The notes beneath the pieces are model-generated. The model was given only the letters and a program-made list of their open reading frames with translations, made no database searches and had not been told where the DNA came from. Shown here piece by piece: positions 32,408 to 42,014 of a stretch of 64,000 nucleotides of DNA. The position numbers were made by a program, and so were the translations under genes. Numbering within the stretch: position 1 is the stretch's first letter; each line of letters begins with the position of its first letter. The stretch is from Pirellula staleyi DSM 6068 (GTDB lineage Bacteria; Planctomycetota; Planctomycetia; Pirellulales; Pirellulaceae), in assembly GCA_945900945.1 (NCBI GenBank), contig CAMDKL010000003.1:1-64000 (forward strand). Reading direction: 5' to 3'.

Positions 32408-35400
32408 CTTGTAGAACCTTGGTCTTTTTGCTTGCGTTTGTTCTCGTTGTTGGAATAGCAACGTCCGGCATCGCGAATGACTCGAGAGTCGATTACACGC
32501 GGGATATCAAACCGATGCTGAAAGCACGGTGCTACTCGTGCCACGGGGCTCTGAAACAAGAGGCCGATTTGCGATTGGATACGGGAACTTGGATTCGAAA
32601 AGGTGGTAGTACTCGATCCGCGATTACAACCGAACCCGCTCATGCGAGCGTACTCATGGAGCGCGTCTCTGCAAAAGATGAATCGGAGCGCATGCCGCCT
32701 GACGGTCAACCCCTTTCGGCAGCACAAATCGACTTACTGCGAGCCTGGATTGCTCAGGGGGCAACATCGCCAATCGAGGAACTTTCAGAAGAAGACACTC
32801 GACGACACTGGGCCTTTCAAGTACCTGTGCGACCAGCTGTCCCTGTGGTACTGGATTCTATCGATTCGATTCGGAATGGATTCAATCCGATTGATGCCTT
32901 TCTGGCCGAGGAACGCATTGCGGCCGGTGTTCAGCCGATGCCAACAACGGACGGCGCGACCTTGTTTCGGAGACTTACTCTGGACCTAATTGGGATTCCT
33001 CTGACTGCTGACGAATTGCAGAACTTCTTAGGGGACGAATCGGAGCGGGCATACGAGACTGTTGTGGATAAATTGCTAGAATCGCCTCAGCACGGCGAAC
33101 GTTGGGCTCGCCATTGGATGGATATTTGGCGCTACAGTGATTGGTACGGCCGTCGCGCAGTGCCGGATGTGATGAACAGCTATCCCATGGTGTGGCGATG
33201 GCGCGACTGGATTGTGCGTTCGGTCAATCAGGATAAGCCGTATGATCGCATGATTGTCGAGATGCTAGCGGCCGATGAGTTGTCACCCGGTGACGACGAA
33301 AACATTGTGGCCACGGGCTACTTGGTGCGCAGCTGGTTTAAATGGAACTACGAGACTTGGAAGAAAGACTTGGTCGAACATACGGGCAAAGCTTTTCTTG
33401 GTTTGACTTTGAATTGCGCCCAGTGCCATGATCACAAGTACGACCCGATTTCTCAGGAAGAGTACTTTCGTTTTAGAGCATTCTTTGAGCCGCTGGAACT
33501 TCGACACGATCGCGTTCGAGGTGAACCGGATCCGGGGCCGTTCGTAAAGTATGTGTATGCTCTATCCTACGGTCCGATCAAGAGTGGGAGGGTTAGTGTC
33601 TTCGATGAGAATCTAGCTGCTGAAACGTTTATGTTCTCCAATGGCGATGCACGTTTGCGGATGGAGGGGAAACCACCAGTCACTCCTAGTGGTCCAGCGG
33701 TGCTCGGTGGTAGCCAGTTGCAGGCGTCGCAAATCAAGCTACCTATCACAGCAGCTTACCCGGGAATGAAGGAGTTTGTGCGCGACGAAGAGCGATCGAA
33801 ATGGAAGTCCGCGATCGCTTCTGCGCTGAAGCAGCTTGCGGAGGCTCGAGACGCGTTGGCCTCCGAGCCCGCAGCCTTACGAGAGGAATTGCAAGCGGCG
33901 GAACTTTCGCTGACGCAAGCTCGTACCGAAGCGACTCGATTGTTGTCTACCGCGGCGGCTAGCACTGGCACTGGCACTGGCGATACAAAGCGGACGGGCC
34001 GCATTCTCGAAGGATCGCAGTCTCTGGTGTTGGATGCCAAGTCCGGTCGCCGAGCGCTCTCGCATTCTCTACCGGGTCTTGATCCTTTGTCGGACAGCGG
34101 CACGGTATCGTATCTGGTGCAAGTGGTTCAAGACGGACACACGAATCTCCAACTCGGACTCGATATCGCGAAAGGTGCCACCGGAGGCTATGTGGCATTC
34201 GAAAAAGGTGCAATCAAAACCTATACCCCTGGCGGCTTCGATGAGTTCGTCGCGGGAAACTACGATGTTGCCAACGGGCAGAATCGATTTCGAGTCCTAA
34301 TGCAACTGGACATCGCTCGAAACCAATTTCTCCTCACCGTGACATCGCTCGAAGATGGCTGTTTGCTGGTCGATGCCGCCCCTGCTGCTTTGAACGGTTG
34401 GAGACCGCAAGCGGATGGCAAGCGTGGATTGTTTCTCGATTGTCGTCCCGGTACGGAAGCGATCTACGATGATTTGCGGTTCGATCAGCCAGACGGCTCT
34501 TCCGTGATTCGTTTCGCTTTTGAGCAGCCACGCTATGAAGACGGACGCGATGTAACGGAAGCCCTCTCTGAGCCGGACTCGGCACCGTGGCTGACGACAA
34601 ATTTTTGTCAGGCGCCTGCGACCTCACTACTTACATCGGACATCATGGAAAACCTGACGGTGCGAGCAGCAACGGCTCGCCTGACTGCGGCGCGTCAAGC
34701 TTTGAAAATTCCGGTTCTGAGTGCCGCAGCAGCGGAGGCAAGACTGGACGCTGCGCAGATCGAGTTATCTAGTCTTGAACAGCGAATCGAAGCCGATTCG
34801 GTTCGCTACTCAACTGGGGTACTTACCGAAGATCGCCGGAATGAAGCCGCAGTGAAGGAGTTGATTCAAGCGGCATGCCAGCAAGAACGCAAGGCTGCGG
34901 TGGCTTCTGCCAAGGCAAATGTGGCTTCGGCAGAAAGTGCGGCCGCGATAGCGGAAGTGAAACTGGCTGAGGCTACGAAGCAAGCAGACCAAGCGGCGAT
35001 CGACACATCCAATAAAGCCTTGCAAGCAGCGCAGAAACAACGGACTGCGGCAGCAACCTCTCTTAGTACAGCAAACGCCGCGCTCTCGAAGGAACTCGGC
35101 GAGTACACCTCGTTGTCCCCCAAGTATCCGCAGGTTACTTCCGGACGTCGCGCGTCGCTCGCCGGCTGGATCGCCAGCAAAGATAATCCGCTGACGGCCC
35201 GTGTCGCAGTGAATCACATTTGGCTGCGACACTTTGGTCAGGCGCTAGTGGATTCGCCTCATGATTTCGGCCGCAACGGGTGTCGTCCGACGCATCCAAA
35301 ACTGTTGGATTGGCTAGCGTGCGAGCTGATGGATTCGGGTTGGTCAATGAAACACATTCATCGGTTGATCGTTACCAGCCAGTCGTATCGCATGGCCAGC

Positions 35401-36045
35401 ATGGCACCTCAGTCTCTGAGATTGAATTCAAGCGAGGTGGCTAATGCATCGGCCATCGATCCAGACAACAAAACGTACTGGCGATTTCCAGCATCGCGCA
35501 TGCAGGCGGAGGTCGTGCGAGACAGCTTGCTCGGCTTGTCCGGAGAGCTTGACCAGACCCTAGGCGGCCACGAAATCGATCACAAACAGGGAATGACCTC
35601 TCGACGTCGCAGTCTTTATTTTCTCCATCACGGCGAGGAAAAAATGGAGTTTCTGGAGCTTTTCGATGCCGCCAATGCCTGCGATTGCTACACTCGAACA
35701 GCGTCGATCCAACCGCAACAGGCTTTGGCACTTATCAACAGCGAATTGACAAAGTCCTTGAGCCGGCAGTTGGAAAAAAGGATTTGGACATCGGCGAATT
35801 TAATGGTATCAAAGCCGAACGAACCCGATGCTTCAAGTCGCTTTGTACGAATCGCATTTCTTCAAGTGCTCAATCGTGAACCGAGCGAGAAAGAGCTAAC
35901 GGCGTCGCTGAAGTTCCTAGAACAACAAGCCAGCCGGCTGACGGAATTCGATGGAGCATCCCCAGGTTTCGTGCCTGCGGAACGCGCGCGTGCAAACTTG
36001 CTGCATGCACTAATGAACCACAATGATTTTGTGACAATACGGTAG
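32404..36045 (+). CDS. PSD1 and planctomycete cytochrome C (DUF1549/DUF1553) protein
   Basis: From ATG 32404 (ATGA overlap with the preceding gene) the protein has 1,213 residues. A signal peptide is followed by PSCyt1 with heme motif CYSCHG (Cys 43 and 46). DUF1549/PSCyt2 follows, with TLFRRLTLDLIGIPLT, HGERWARHWMDIWRYSD and a second CAQCH (Cys 338 and 341). DUF1553/PSD1 makes up the C-terminal 290 residues (NPLTARVAVNHIWLRHFG, RLIVTSQSYRMAS). Between them lie two Ala-rich coiled coils, at about residues 459-520 and 750-900, flanking a LamG-like beta-sandwich at about 530-740. A GTGTG stretch reflects a short GGCACT tandem repeat. It probably shuttles electrons in the periplasm together with the DUF1501 protein encoded next. 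Confidence 0.95.
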   Translation: MTCRTLVFLLAFVLVVGIATSGIANDSRVDYTRDIKPMLKARCYSCHGALKQEADLRLDTGTWIRKGGSTRSAITTEPAHASVLMERVSAKDESERMPPDGQPLSAAQIDLLRAWIAQGATSPIEELSEEDTRRHWAFQVPVRPAVPVVLDSIDSIRNGFNPIDAFLAEERIAAGVQPMPTTDGATLFRRLTLDLIGIPLTADELQNFLGDESERAYETVVDKLLESPQHGERWARHWMDIWRYSDWYGRRAVPDVMNSYPMVWRWRDWIVRSVNQDKPYDRMIVEMLAADELSPGDDENIVATGYLVRSWFKWNYETWKKDLVEHTGKAFLGLTLNCAQCHDHKYDPISQEEYFRFRAFFEPLELRHDRVRGEPDPGPFVKYVYALSYGPIKSGRVSVFDENLAAETFMFSNGDARLRMEGKPPVTPSGPAVLGGSQLQASQIKLPITAAYPGMKEFVRDEERSKWKSAIASALKQLAEARDALASEPAALREELQAAELSLTQARTEATRLLSTAAASTGTGTGDTKRTGRILEGSQSLVLDAKSGRRALSHSLPGLDPLSDSGTVSYLVQVVQDGHTNLQLGLDIAKGATGGYVAFEKGAIKTYTPGGFDEFVAGNYDVANGQNRFRVLMQLDIARNQFLLTVTSLEDGCLLVDAAPAALNGWRPQADGKRGLFLDCRPGTEAIYDDLRFDQPDGSSVIRFAFEQPRYEDGRDVTEALSEPDSAPWLTTNFCQAPATSLLTSDIMENLTVRAATARLTAARQALKIPVLSAAAAEARLDAAQIELSSLEQRIEADSVRYSTGVLTEDRRNEAAVKELIQAACQQERKAAVASAKANVASAESAAAIAEVKLAEATKQADQAAIDTSNKALQAAQKQRTAAATSLSTANAALSKELGEYTSLSPKYPQVTSGRRASLAGWIASKDNPLTARVAVNHIWLRHFGQALVDSPHDFGRNGCRPTHPKLLDWLACELMDSGWSMKHIHRLIVTSQSYRMASMAPQSLRLNSSEVANASAIDPDNKTYWRFPASRMQAEVVRDSLLGLSGELDQTLGGHEIDHKQGMTSRRRSLYFLHHGEEKMEFLELFDAANACDCYTRTASIQPQQALALINSELTKSLSRQLEKRIWTSANLMVSKPNEPDASSRFVRIAFLQVLNREPSEKELTASLKFLEQQASRLTEFDGASPGFVPAERARANLLHALMNHNDFVTIR

Positions 36046-36076
36046 GGTTAAGAGCGCTACTGAAAGGAGTGGAACC

Positions 36077-37552
36077 ATGGCAAATTCAAAATATTCGTAC
36101 TGCGGCCGTTCTCGCAGGACTTTTCTCAACAACCTAGGCATGGGCTTTGGAGGGGTGGTTCTCAACGCGTTGCTGCATCAAGACGGTTATGGCGTCGAAG
36201 GGAATGAGCAGCGTCGCCCAAGTGGCATGCCGCATTTTTCTCCGCGGGCCAAGAACGTGATTTGGATCTTTTTGTCCGGCGGCGTTAGCCACATGGAAAC
36301 GTTTGATCCAAAGCCTCTGCTCAACAAACTCAGTGGCAAGACGTACGATGAAACCAATCTGCCGAATCCACAAAAGCAACCGATGTATCTCGAACGTTCG
36401 CGGTCCGTGGTTGGAATTGAGCGAGAACTGCATTCAAAGATTTTCCCGCTGCAGGTCGGTTTCAAGAAGTATGGTGAAACGGGACTCGAAGTGAGCGACT
36501 GGTTACCGCACTTGGCCACGTGCGCCGATGATTTGGCAGTGGTGCGGTCTATGTGGACTACCGACAACGATCATGCCGCTGAGTTTCAGATGCACACGGG
36601 TCGACACAAATTGGATTCGCCGGAACCCGTTATCGGTTCCTGGATAAACTACGGGCTAGGTACTCTGAACGAGAATATGCCTCAGTTTGTTTTTCTAGGC
36701 GAATTTAAAGATCCGCGAGTCAAGGAAAACTTCGACGCACACTACCTTGGTCCCAGTTATGGCGGCGTTCAACTTCACCTCGATCCAGCTAACCCGCTCG
36801 CCTTCGGTCGTCGTGCTGCAGACATCAGCGAGATCGAACAGCGTGGCGAGTTTGAATTCCTGCTACAGCTAAATCGACTCTCGGCCGACGAGTACCCACA
36901 GGATGCGCAATTGCAGGCACGCATCAATTCGTACGAACTGGCCTTTCGGATGCAGCAGTCTGTGCCCGAAGCACTCGACCTAGCTGGCGAAACGCAAGAG
37001 ACTCAGAAGCTCTATGGTATCGATAATCCAATGACCGCTGTTTACGGACAGCGATGTTTGGCTGCAAGACGGCTTGCCGAGCGCGGCGTCCGATACACTC
37101 TGGTCTATCTAAGTGACTATGGTGAGTGGGATTCGCATAGTGACCTGCAGAAGAACCACTCGCGATCCTGCGAGCGTATCGACCAACCGGTGGCAGGCTT
37201 GTTGAAAGATCTGAAGCGTCGCGGCATGATGGAGGACACGATCGTAGTCTTCACAACCGAGTTTGGTCGTACACCCGGCGTGGAATTCGGCATGTTCAAC
37301 AAGTCCGCCACGGGACGCGACCATCATCCGCACGGCTTTACGATTTGGCTGGCCGGAGCAGGAATTCGGCCAGGGATTCACGGAGCAACGGACGAACTTG
37401 GCTTTCACGCGGTCGAGCATCCGCACTACGTCACCGACCTTCACGCCACAGTCTATCACTTGCTAGGCTTGAACCCACGGCTCATGGAAATTCCAGGGCG
37501 CAAGCGATTGGACCTGGACTATGGCAACGTAATACGTGAGATACTCTTGTAG
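36077..37552 (+). CDS. DUF1501 protein, Tat-exported, alkaline-phosphatase-like fold
   Basis: The 491-residue protein has an N-terminal twin-arginine-type signal (SRRTFLNNLGMGFGGVV) and the DUF1501 body: AKNVIWIFLSGGVSHMETFD, ADDLAVVRSMWTTDNDHAAE, LAARRLAERGVRYTLVYLSD, and VVFTTEFGRTPG followed by GRDHHPHGFTIWLAGAGI. DUF1501 belongs to the sulfatase/alkaline phosphatase superfamily and is almost always encoded directly after a DUF1549/DUF1553 cytochrome in planctomycetes, as here at a distance of 31 bp. The substrate of the pair is not known. Confidence 0.95.
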   Translation: MANSKYSYCGRSRRTFLNNLGMGFGGVVLNALLHQDGYGVEGNEQRRPSGMPHFSPRAKNVIWIFLSGGVSHMETFDPKPLLNKLSGKTYDETNLPNPQKQPMYLERSRSVVGIERELHSKIFPLQVGFKKYGETGLEVSDWLPHLATCADDLAVVRSMWTTDNDHAAEFQMHTGRHKLDSPEPVIGSWINYGLGTLNENMPQFVFLGEFKDPRVKENFDAHYLGPSYGGVQLHLDPANPLAFGRRAADISEIEQRGEFEFLLQLNRLSADEYPQDAQLQARINSYELAFRMQQSVPEALDLAGETQETQKLYGIDNPMTAVYGQRCLAARRLAERGVRYTLVYLSDYGEWDSHSDLQKNHSRSCERIDQPVAGLLKDLKRRGMMEDTIVVFTTEFGRTPGVEFGMFNKSATGRDHHPHGFTIWLAGAGIRPGIHGATDELGFHAVEHPHYVTDLHATVYHLLGLNPRLMEIPGRKRLDLDYGNVIREILL

Positions 37553-37561
37553 TATGCTTCG

Positions 37562-38278
37562 CTATTTGCTCACCGTGATCAGCCTGTCTTCTGGATTTTC
37601 TGTTAAAACAAGACCACGGAAATGGAGTTCTTGAGCAACCTTGTTGGAATGCAATTGAAGCCCGATTGGACCTGCTTCGCAAAGCTCTGGTTTTGGGTCT
37701 GACCAATCTGCAACTGCTTGTCCATTGATCACATGTTGGATTCGGTTTCCGATTGCGAGGATTTCCATGCGATTCCAATCGTGTTGCACGCCGGCCTTCT
37801 TTGCCTTTCCATCATCGTCCTTGTAAATGCTGTTTCTCCGAAATAGATCGTAGTATCCATAGGCGGAGGGGAACATGACAAGATGCCCCATATAGCTAAA
37901 TGGGTCGGACTCCTTCTCTACATTTTTGCCCCACAACGCGATCCCAGAGTGCATTTCGCTCGTGACCAATTTAGCTTCAAAGATCAAGCGAAAGTTGCGA
38001 TAGGATTTTTCCGTGACTAGATAAGTGCTCGCCTTGGGAGCGTTACTATCATCGTTGCGAGCGATGATGATTCCGTCCTTCACGGAGAAGTATTTCTCGG
38101 TTTGTCCTTTCCAACCATGGAGCGACCTACCATCGAACAAAGAGGTCGCTTTTTCGGATGCAGGCAGTTTACTGATCTGCGACTGCGACCAATCTGTTAC
38201 GGGTTTATCCTGTGCACTCGCAAAAGAACATAGGACGAGCATACTTAGGACTGGATTTACAAAGCGGTTACAATTCAT
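37562..38278 (-). CDS. secreted DUF1080 (3-keto-disaccharide hydrolase) protein
   Basis: The 238 residues begin with a signal peptide (MNCNRFVNPVLSMLVLCSFA, cleaved near SAQD) and form one DUF1080 jelly-roll: TSLFDGRSLHGWKGQTEKYF, VKDGIIIARN, YRNFRLIFEAKLV, MHSGIALWGKN, HDWNRMEILAIGNRIQHVIN and IGLQLHSNKVAQELHFRGLVL. DUF1080 domains bind or cleave carbohydrates, including 3-keto-glycosides, outside the cytoplasm. It converges with the cytochrome operon, whose last gene ends 9 bp away. Co-function with that operon is plausible but not shown. Confidence 0.9.
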   Translation of the reverse strand: MNCNRFVNPVLSMLVLCSFASAQDKPVTDWSQSQISKLPASEKATSLFDGRSLHGWKGQTEKYFSVKDGIIIARNDDSNAPKASTYLVTEKSYRNFRLIFEAKLVTSEMHSGIALWGKNVEKESDPFSYMGHLVMFPSAYGYYDLFRRNSIYKDDDGKAKKAGVQHDWNRMEILAIGNRIQHVINGQAVADWSDPKPELCEAGPIGLQLHSNKVAQELHFRGLVLTENPEDRLITVSK

Positions 38279-38810
38279 AAGGCACCATGGGAGAGAGTGG
38301 GTCGAATAGGTAATTTTCAGTGTAGCACAAACTGGTTTCTTCCCAATCCAGCAGGAGGCTTATCTCGATGTGACCTATTTGAACAACAGGATCGAATTCC
38401 GGTGGAATGCGCAACCGATGGTTTTCTCAGTGATTTCTCTAAAGGGTAAGTCGGATCGACGATTATCCTGTAAATCCATGTTCATTTCTTCGGTTGTGTC
38501 GAGAATTCGGGCTCTTAAAGTATAATGGAGGCTCGGGACGGAAAGGGTTTTTTTTCTCCTGTTCATCCCCAGCCTGAATAAGACGCCTGTATCATCCTGA
38601 AGTACTAAACTATTGGTGAAAGGGTGCTTATTTGCGATCGCACCGTAAAAGCGACTAGGTCTTGTCTAGAAGAACCTGGATTTAAGCTCCCGACAGACTA
38701 GATGTCATGATACTATTTTCACTTCTGATATTTGGCGGAATCGAGTCACACTTTTCTAGAGGCGTGACTTACCCGAATCAGCGACTTGCCATTTTGAGTC
38801 CTTTCAAGCA
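38279..38810. other. 532-bp intergenic region between divergent DUF1080 and cca genes
   Basis: No gene is supported here; a 63-codon minus-strand frame (38375-38566) has no recognisable features. The region must hold promoters for both flanking genes. I see no strong hairpin or repeat. Confidence 0.4.
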
Positions 38811-40190
38811 ATGAGCCAATTGAAAAAGATCATCCAAGCCATATCCGAGGCTGGTGGTGTCGCTTATGAGGTCGGTGGCTGCGTTCGCGATTCCCTGCTT
38901 GGCCATCCGAACAAGGATTTCGATATCGAAGTTTTTCACCTTGAAGCGTCCACGCTTTCCAAAATCTTATCTCGTTTTGGACGAGTCAACGAGGTTGGTG
39001 TTTCCTTCGGGGTTATTAAGCTTCGTACTGCACAAGGCGATGAGCTTGACTTTACGCTGCCTCGTCGCGAAAGCAAAATCGGTCGCGGCCACCGTGGTTT
39101 CCAAGTGGAAGTGGATCACACGCTGAGCGTTGCCGACGCAGCGCTTCGTCGTGACTTCACGATGAACGCCATTTATCGCAACTTGCACAACCAGACGCTA
39201 ATCGATCCACACGGTGGCATCCCGGACTTGAAGCAAAGCGTGCTGCGAGCGACCAGCGAACATTTTGCCGAAGATCCGCTTCGAGTCCTGCGCGGGATGC
39301 AATTCGCGGCTCGATTCGATGCCGTCATGACGAGCGAGACGATTGAAATGTGCCGATCGTTGAGCCATGAATACTCTTCGTTGGCATTGGAACGAGTTTG
39401 GAACGAGTGGTTAAAGTGGGCAACTCGCGGCAAGCGTCCGAGCAAGGGACTGCAGGTGCTAAGAGATTGCGGCTGGATTGAACACTACCCCGAGCTAGCA
39501 GCTTTAATGGGAGTCCAACAGGATCCGGCATGGCATCCTGAAGGAGACGTCTGGATTCACACGCTTCACGTATGCGATGCTGCAGCACGCATTGCAGATC
39601 GCGATGGTTTGCTGGACGACGAGCGAGTTCTATTGATGTTCGCAGCCCTATGCCATGATCTTGGAAAGCCTTTGACCACCGTGCTCACCGACGGTCGATG
39701 GCGATCACCTTGCCATGCGTCGATTGGCGTCCCGCTAGCCGATTCGTTCTTGACCCGTATTGGATGCCCGAGGCATTTTATCGAAACAGTGCAACCGCTC
39801 GTTGCAGAACACCTTGTGCATGTCCAATCGGAAGCCACACTTAGAACAGTGAGAAGACTTTCGGTTCGTCTCGGCAAGGCGTCGATTGTGCAATTGATGC
39901 GACTAGTCGAAGCGGACTTAGGTGGAAGACCACCAATGCCTACGACGATTCCAGAAACGCTGGTTCGTATCATGAGCTTGGCCGAATCGGCAAATGTATC
40001 CCTCAAGAAACCAGATCGCATGGTTCTGGGTCGCCATTTGGTTCATCTTGGGTATTCTCCAGCTCGATGGTTTGGTTCGATTTTGGAAACGTGTTATCAA
40101 GCCCAGTTAGACGGCGTTTTTAGTAGCGAAACCGACGGGATCGATTTCCTGAAAGCCGAGCTTGATAAGGGGGGTGTAGCAATGCTTTGA
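38811..40190 (+). CDS. cca: CCA tRNA nucleotidyltransferase / polynucleotide adenylyltransferase with HD domain
   Basis: The 459-residue protein opens with the class II nucleotidyltransferase head: AYEVGGCVRDSLLGHPNKDF and DIEVF contain the GG motif and the two metal Asp residues. Next come LDFTLPRRESKIGRGHRGF, RRDFTMNAIYRN and the neck motif DPLRVLRGMQFAARF. An HD domain follows in the middle (HTLHVCDAAARIADRDG, LMFAALCHDLGKPLTT), as in the E. coli enzyme. It adds or repairs the 3' CCA of tRNAs; the HD part in relatives has phosphohydrolase activity. Adenylyl-only (poly(A) polymerase) specificity cannot be excluded from sequence. Confidence 0.93.
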   Translation: MSQLKKIIQAISEAGGVAYEVGGCVRDSLLGHPNKDFDIEVFHLEASTLSKILSRFGRVNEVGVSFGVIKLRTAQGDELDFTLPRRESKIGRGHRGFQVEVDHTLSVADAALRRDFTMNAIYRNLHNQTLIDPHGGIPDLKQSVLRATSEHFAEDPLRVLRGMQFAARFDAVMTSETIEMCRSLSHEYSSLALERVWNEWLKWATRGKRPSKGLQVLRDCGWIEHYPELAALMGVQQDPAWHPEGDVWIHTLHVCDAAARIADRDGLLDDERVLLMFAALCHDLGKPLTTVLTDGRWRSPCHASIGVPLADSFLTRIGCPRHFIETVQPLVAEHLVHVQSEATLRTVRRLSVRLGKASIVQLMRLVEADLGGRPPMPTTIPETLVRIMSLAESANVSLKKPDRMVLGRHLVHLGYSPARWFGSILETCYQAQLDGVFSSETDGIDFLKAELDKGGVAML

Positions 40191-40430
40191 ACGAGTGCAA
40201 TCTTTTTCACGCGGAGGCGCGGCGATGACGGCTGGAATCCTATTCATTGCTAGCAAAAGGCAGCGTTTTTTGTTCTTTTTCGGCTTGACGGGGACACCTG
40301 GTTTGAGACACGTTGTTAAATAGTTCGACGGCGGTGTGTGTCTTACAGTCATGCACATCGCAAGCCGAAGCTGGGATCAAGATGATCTCTTAGAATACAC
40401 AATCAATAAAATGGCAAGGAGGCCACAGGC

Positions 40431-41957
40431 ATGTCGCGAAATTCTCAGCAGCTATCCGTATCACTTCGCCAACTTTTTCCAACTGCACAAATCGTCGGTG
40501 CCGATGACATTCGGTGTGGTGCTTGTCTTGCTAGCGTTGATCAGGCAGCCGCTGATTGCGTTTTCGCAATAGGTTTGGATGTCGAATCGGATGCAGCACG
40601 CGATACAGTCGACGCCATCAACTGTGGTGCCAAGGCGATTCTCACTGAGCAGTTCCTACCCTCAAGTGTCCCACAATGCATTGTTCCCGACGTACGTGAG
40701 GCGTATGCTCAACTTTGCCAAGCCTTGGCTGGCAAGCCAAGTGAAAGGATGTTGACGATCGCGGTCGTTGGTACGCATGGAAAAACTACGGCGGCTTTGA
40801 TGGTCGCATCGATGCTAAAGAAAATTAGCAACCGAGTTGCTTACTATACGTCGCTGGGAGCGAGCGATGGCAAGGATGCTGGGCTTGTAGCGCATTCCGA
40901 TGCGGACGCCAACCAACTGGCCCAATGGCTTGAGACCGCTGCGGACAACGAAACACCCGCCGCCGTGATCGAACTGACGGACGACATGCTTCGTTCGCAC
41001 GCAGCCAGCGGAGTCGAATTTGATGTCATTTTGTTCACCGGCCTTCGAAAATCGCAACGAATCGATTCCTTGCAGGCTCGCGGAATCGAAAATGCAATGC
41101 ATCGTATCGTTGGTCAATTAAAGCAACATGGGATCGTCGTATTCAACGCAGATGATGCCAGGCTGAACCGATGGATTGAACGTCATCAACCGCACTCGAT
41201 CGGATACGGCCTCGATGCTTTTGCCGATGTTCGCGGTAGTCGATTGAGCAGTTTGCCGGGTGAACAATCGCTGATGGTATCGGCTGGTAATTGTGTTACC
41301 CCCATCACTAGTTTACTGCTTGGGGATCACAATGCTCGACACATGCTGGGCGCGACTGCGGTTGGCTTCGCTTTCGGCTTGGAGCTCTTTGAGATCGTCC
41401 AAGGGATCGAGCGATTGAACAAAATCCCAGGTCGATTGCAAAGGGTTCCCAACTCCACGCGTTGTCCCGTCTACATCGATGAGGCTGATCAAGCAGATCG
41501 ATTGGCTGTGGCCATGCATGCACTCTCGAAGCATGGAAATCCAATCCTATGCGTGGCCGAAGTGCCAGAAGCCGCTACTCCAGAACAGATGGCCGCCTAC
41601 GGACGCGTTTTAGAGCGATCCGCATCGCGTGTGATTCTAACGCAGAGCCGCCAATCGACGCGAAGCGGTCAAAAAGCCATGTGGCAAGTACTCGATGGTT
41701 GCGAGTATCCCTCTGAGATTCAAATCGTGCCGAACCGAGAGACGGCGATCGAATTAGCGATTCGAAGTGCGGAGTCGGGCGAGCAAATTCTTTTGGCAGG
41801 TTGGGGTGCCAATCGATGGACCAACGATCAAACCAGGGATTTGAAAAATGACATGGAATGCGCTGCCACGATGCTCGCAAGAATGCCCAGCAAACCTGTG
41901 GAAATAGCCGTCGTCGCGAGATCGCCACGGCTACGTTTGTTTGGCGGTGCGGCATAG
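40431..41957 (+). CDS. divergent MurE-like Mur ligase family protein
   Basis: The 508-residue protein has the three-domain Mur ligase plan. Domain 1 includes VDQAAADCVFAIGLD. The ATP-binding domain has TIAVVGTHGKTTAALMVASM (P-loop GTHGKTT), AAVIELTDDML and FDVILFTGLRKS. The C-terminal domain has ILLAGWGANRW. It is closest to MurE in layout but lacks several MurE signatures: the DHLDxH after FTxL is replaced by SQRIDS, YAHTPD by DEADQAD, and DNPRxE by QSRQST in the corresponding place. It is therefore unlikely to be the standard diaminopimelate ligase and may join a different amino acid or substrate. It follows cca after 240 bp. Confidence 0.8.
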   Translation: MSRNSQQLSVSLRQLFPTAQIVGADDIRCGACLASVDQAAADCVFAIGLDVESDAARDTVDAINCGAKAILTEQFLPSSVPQCIVPDVREAYAQLCQALAGKPSERMLTIAVVGTHGKTTAALMVASMLKKISNRVAYYTSLGASDGKDAGLVAHSDADANQLAQWLETAADNETPAAVIELTDDMLRSHAASGVEFDVILFTGLRKSQRIDSLQARGIENAMHRIVGQLKQHGIVVFNADDARLNRWIERHQPHSIGYGLDAFADVRGSRLSSLPGEQSLMVSAGNCVTPITSLLLGDHNARHMLGATAVGFAFGLELFEIVQGIERLNKIPGRLQRVPNSTRCPVYIDEADQADRLAVAMHALSKHGNPILCVAEVPEAATPEQMAAYGRVLERSASRVILTQSRQSTRSGQKAMWQVLDGCEYPSEIQIVPNRETAIELAIRSAESGEQILLAGWGANRWTNDQTRDLKNDMECAATMLARMPSKPVEIAVVARSPRLRLFGGAA

Positions 41958-41973
41958 GCAATACACCATCGCA

Positions 41974-41995
41974 AAACAGTTGTCCTCAACTGTTT
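41974..41995 (+). repeat. hairpin repeat B with a fully different stem
   Basis: Perfect 9-bp arms AAACAGTTG (41974-41982) and CAACTGTTT (41987-41995) enclose TCCT. Only the TGTCCTCA centre is shared with the other copies. It lies between the convergent Mur-ligase-like and esterase-like genes, 17 bp past the former's stop, and could serve both as transcript end. Confidence 0.75.
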
Positions 41996-42014
41996 CCGAC
42001 TTGCGTAACCCCCC

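Noticed and set aside
33960-33982. GGCACT tandem repeat in the PSD1 gene
   Set aside because: Only about three units, in frame within a Thr/Gly linker; a minor microsatellite rather than a regulatory or CRISPR-like repeat.
37575-37600. Possible further copy of repeat B (ATCAGCCTGTCTTCTGG)
   Set aside because: The arms do not pair and the centre is TGTCTTCT, not TGTCCTCA; it codes the end of the DUF1080 protein. At most a decayed copy.
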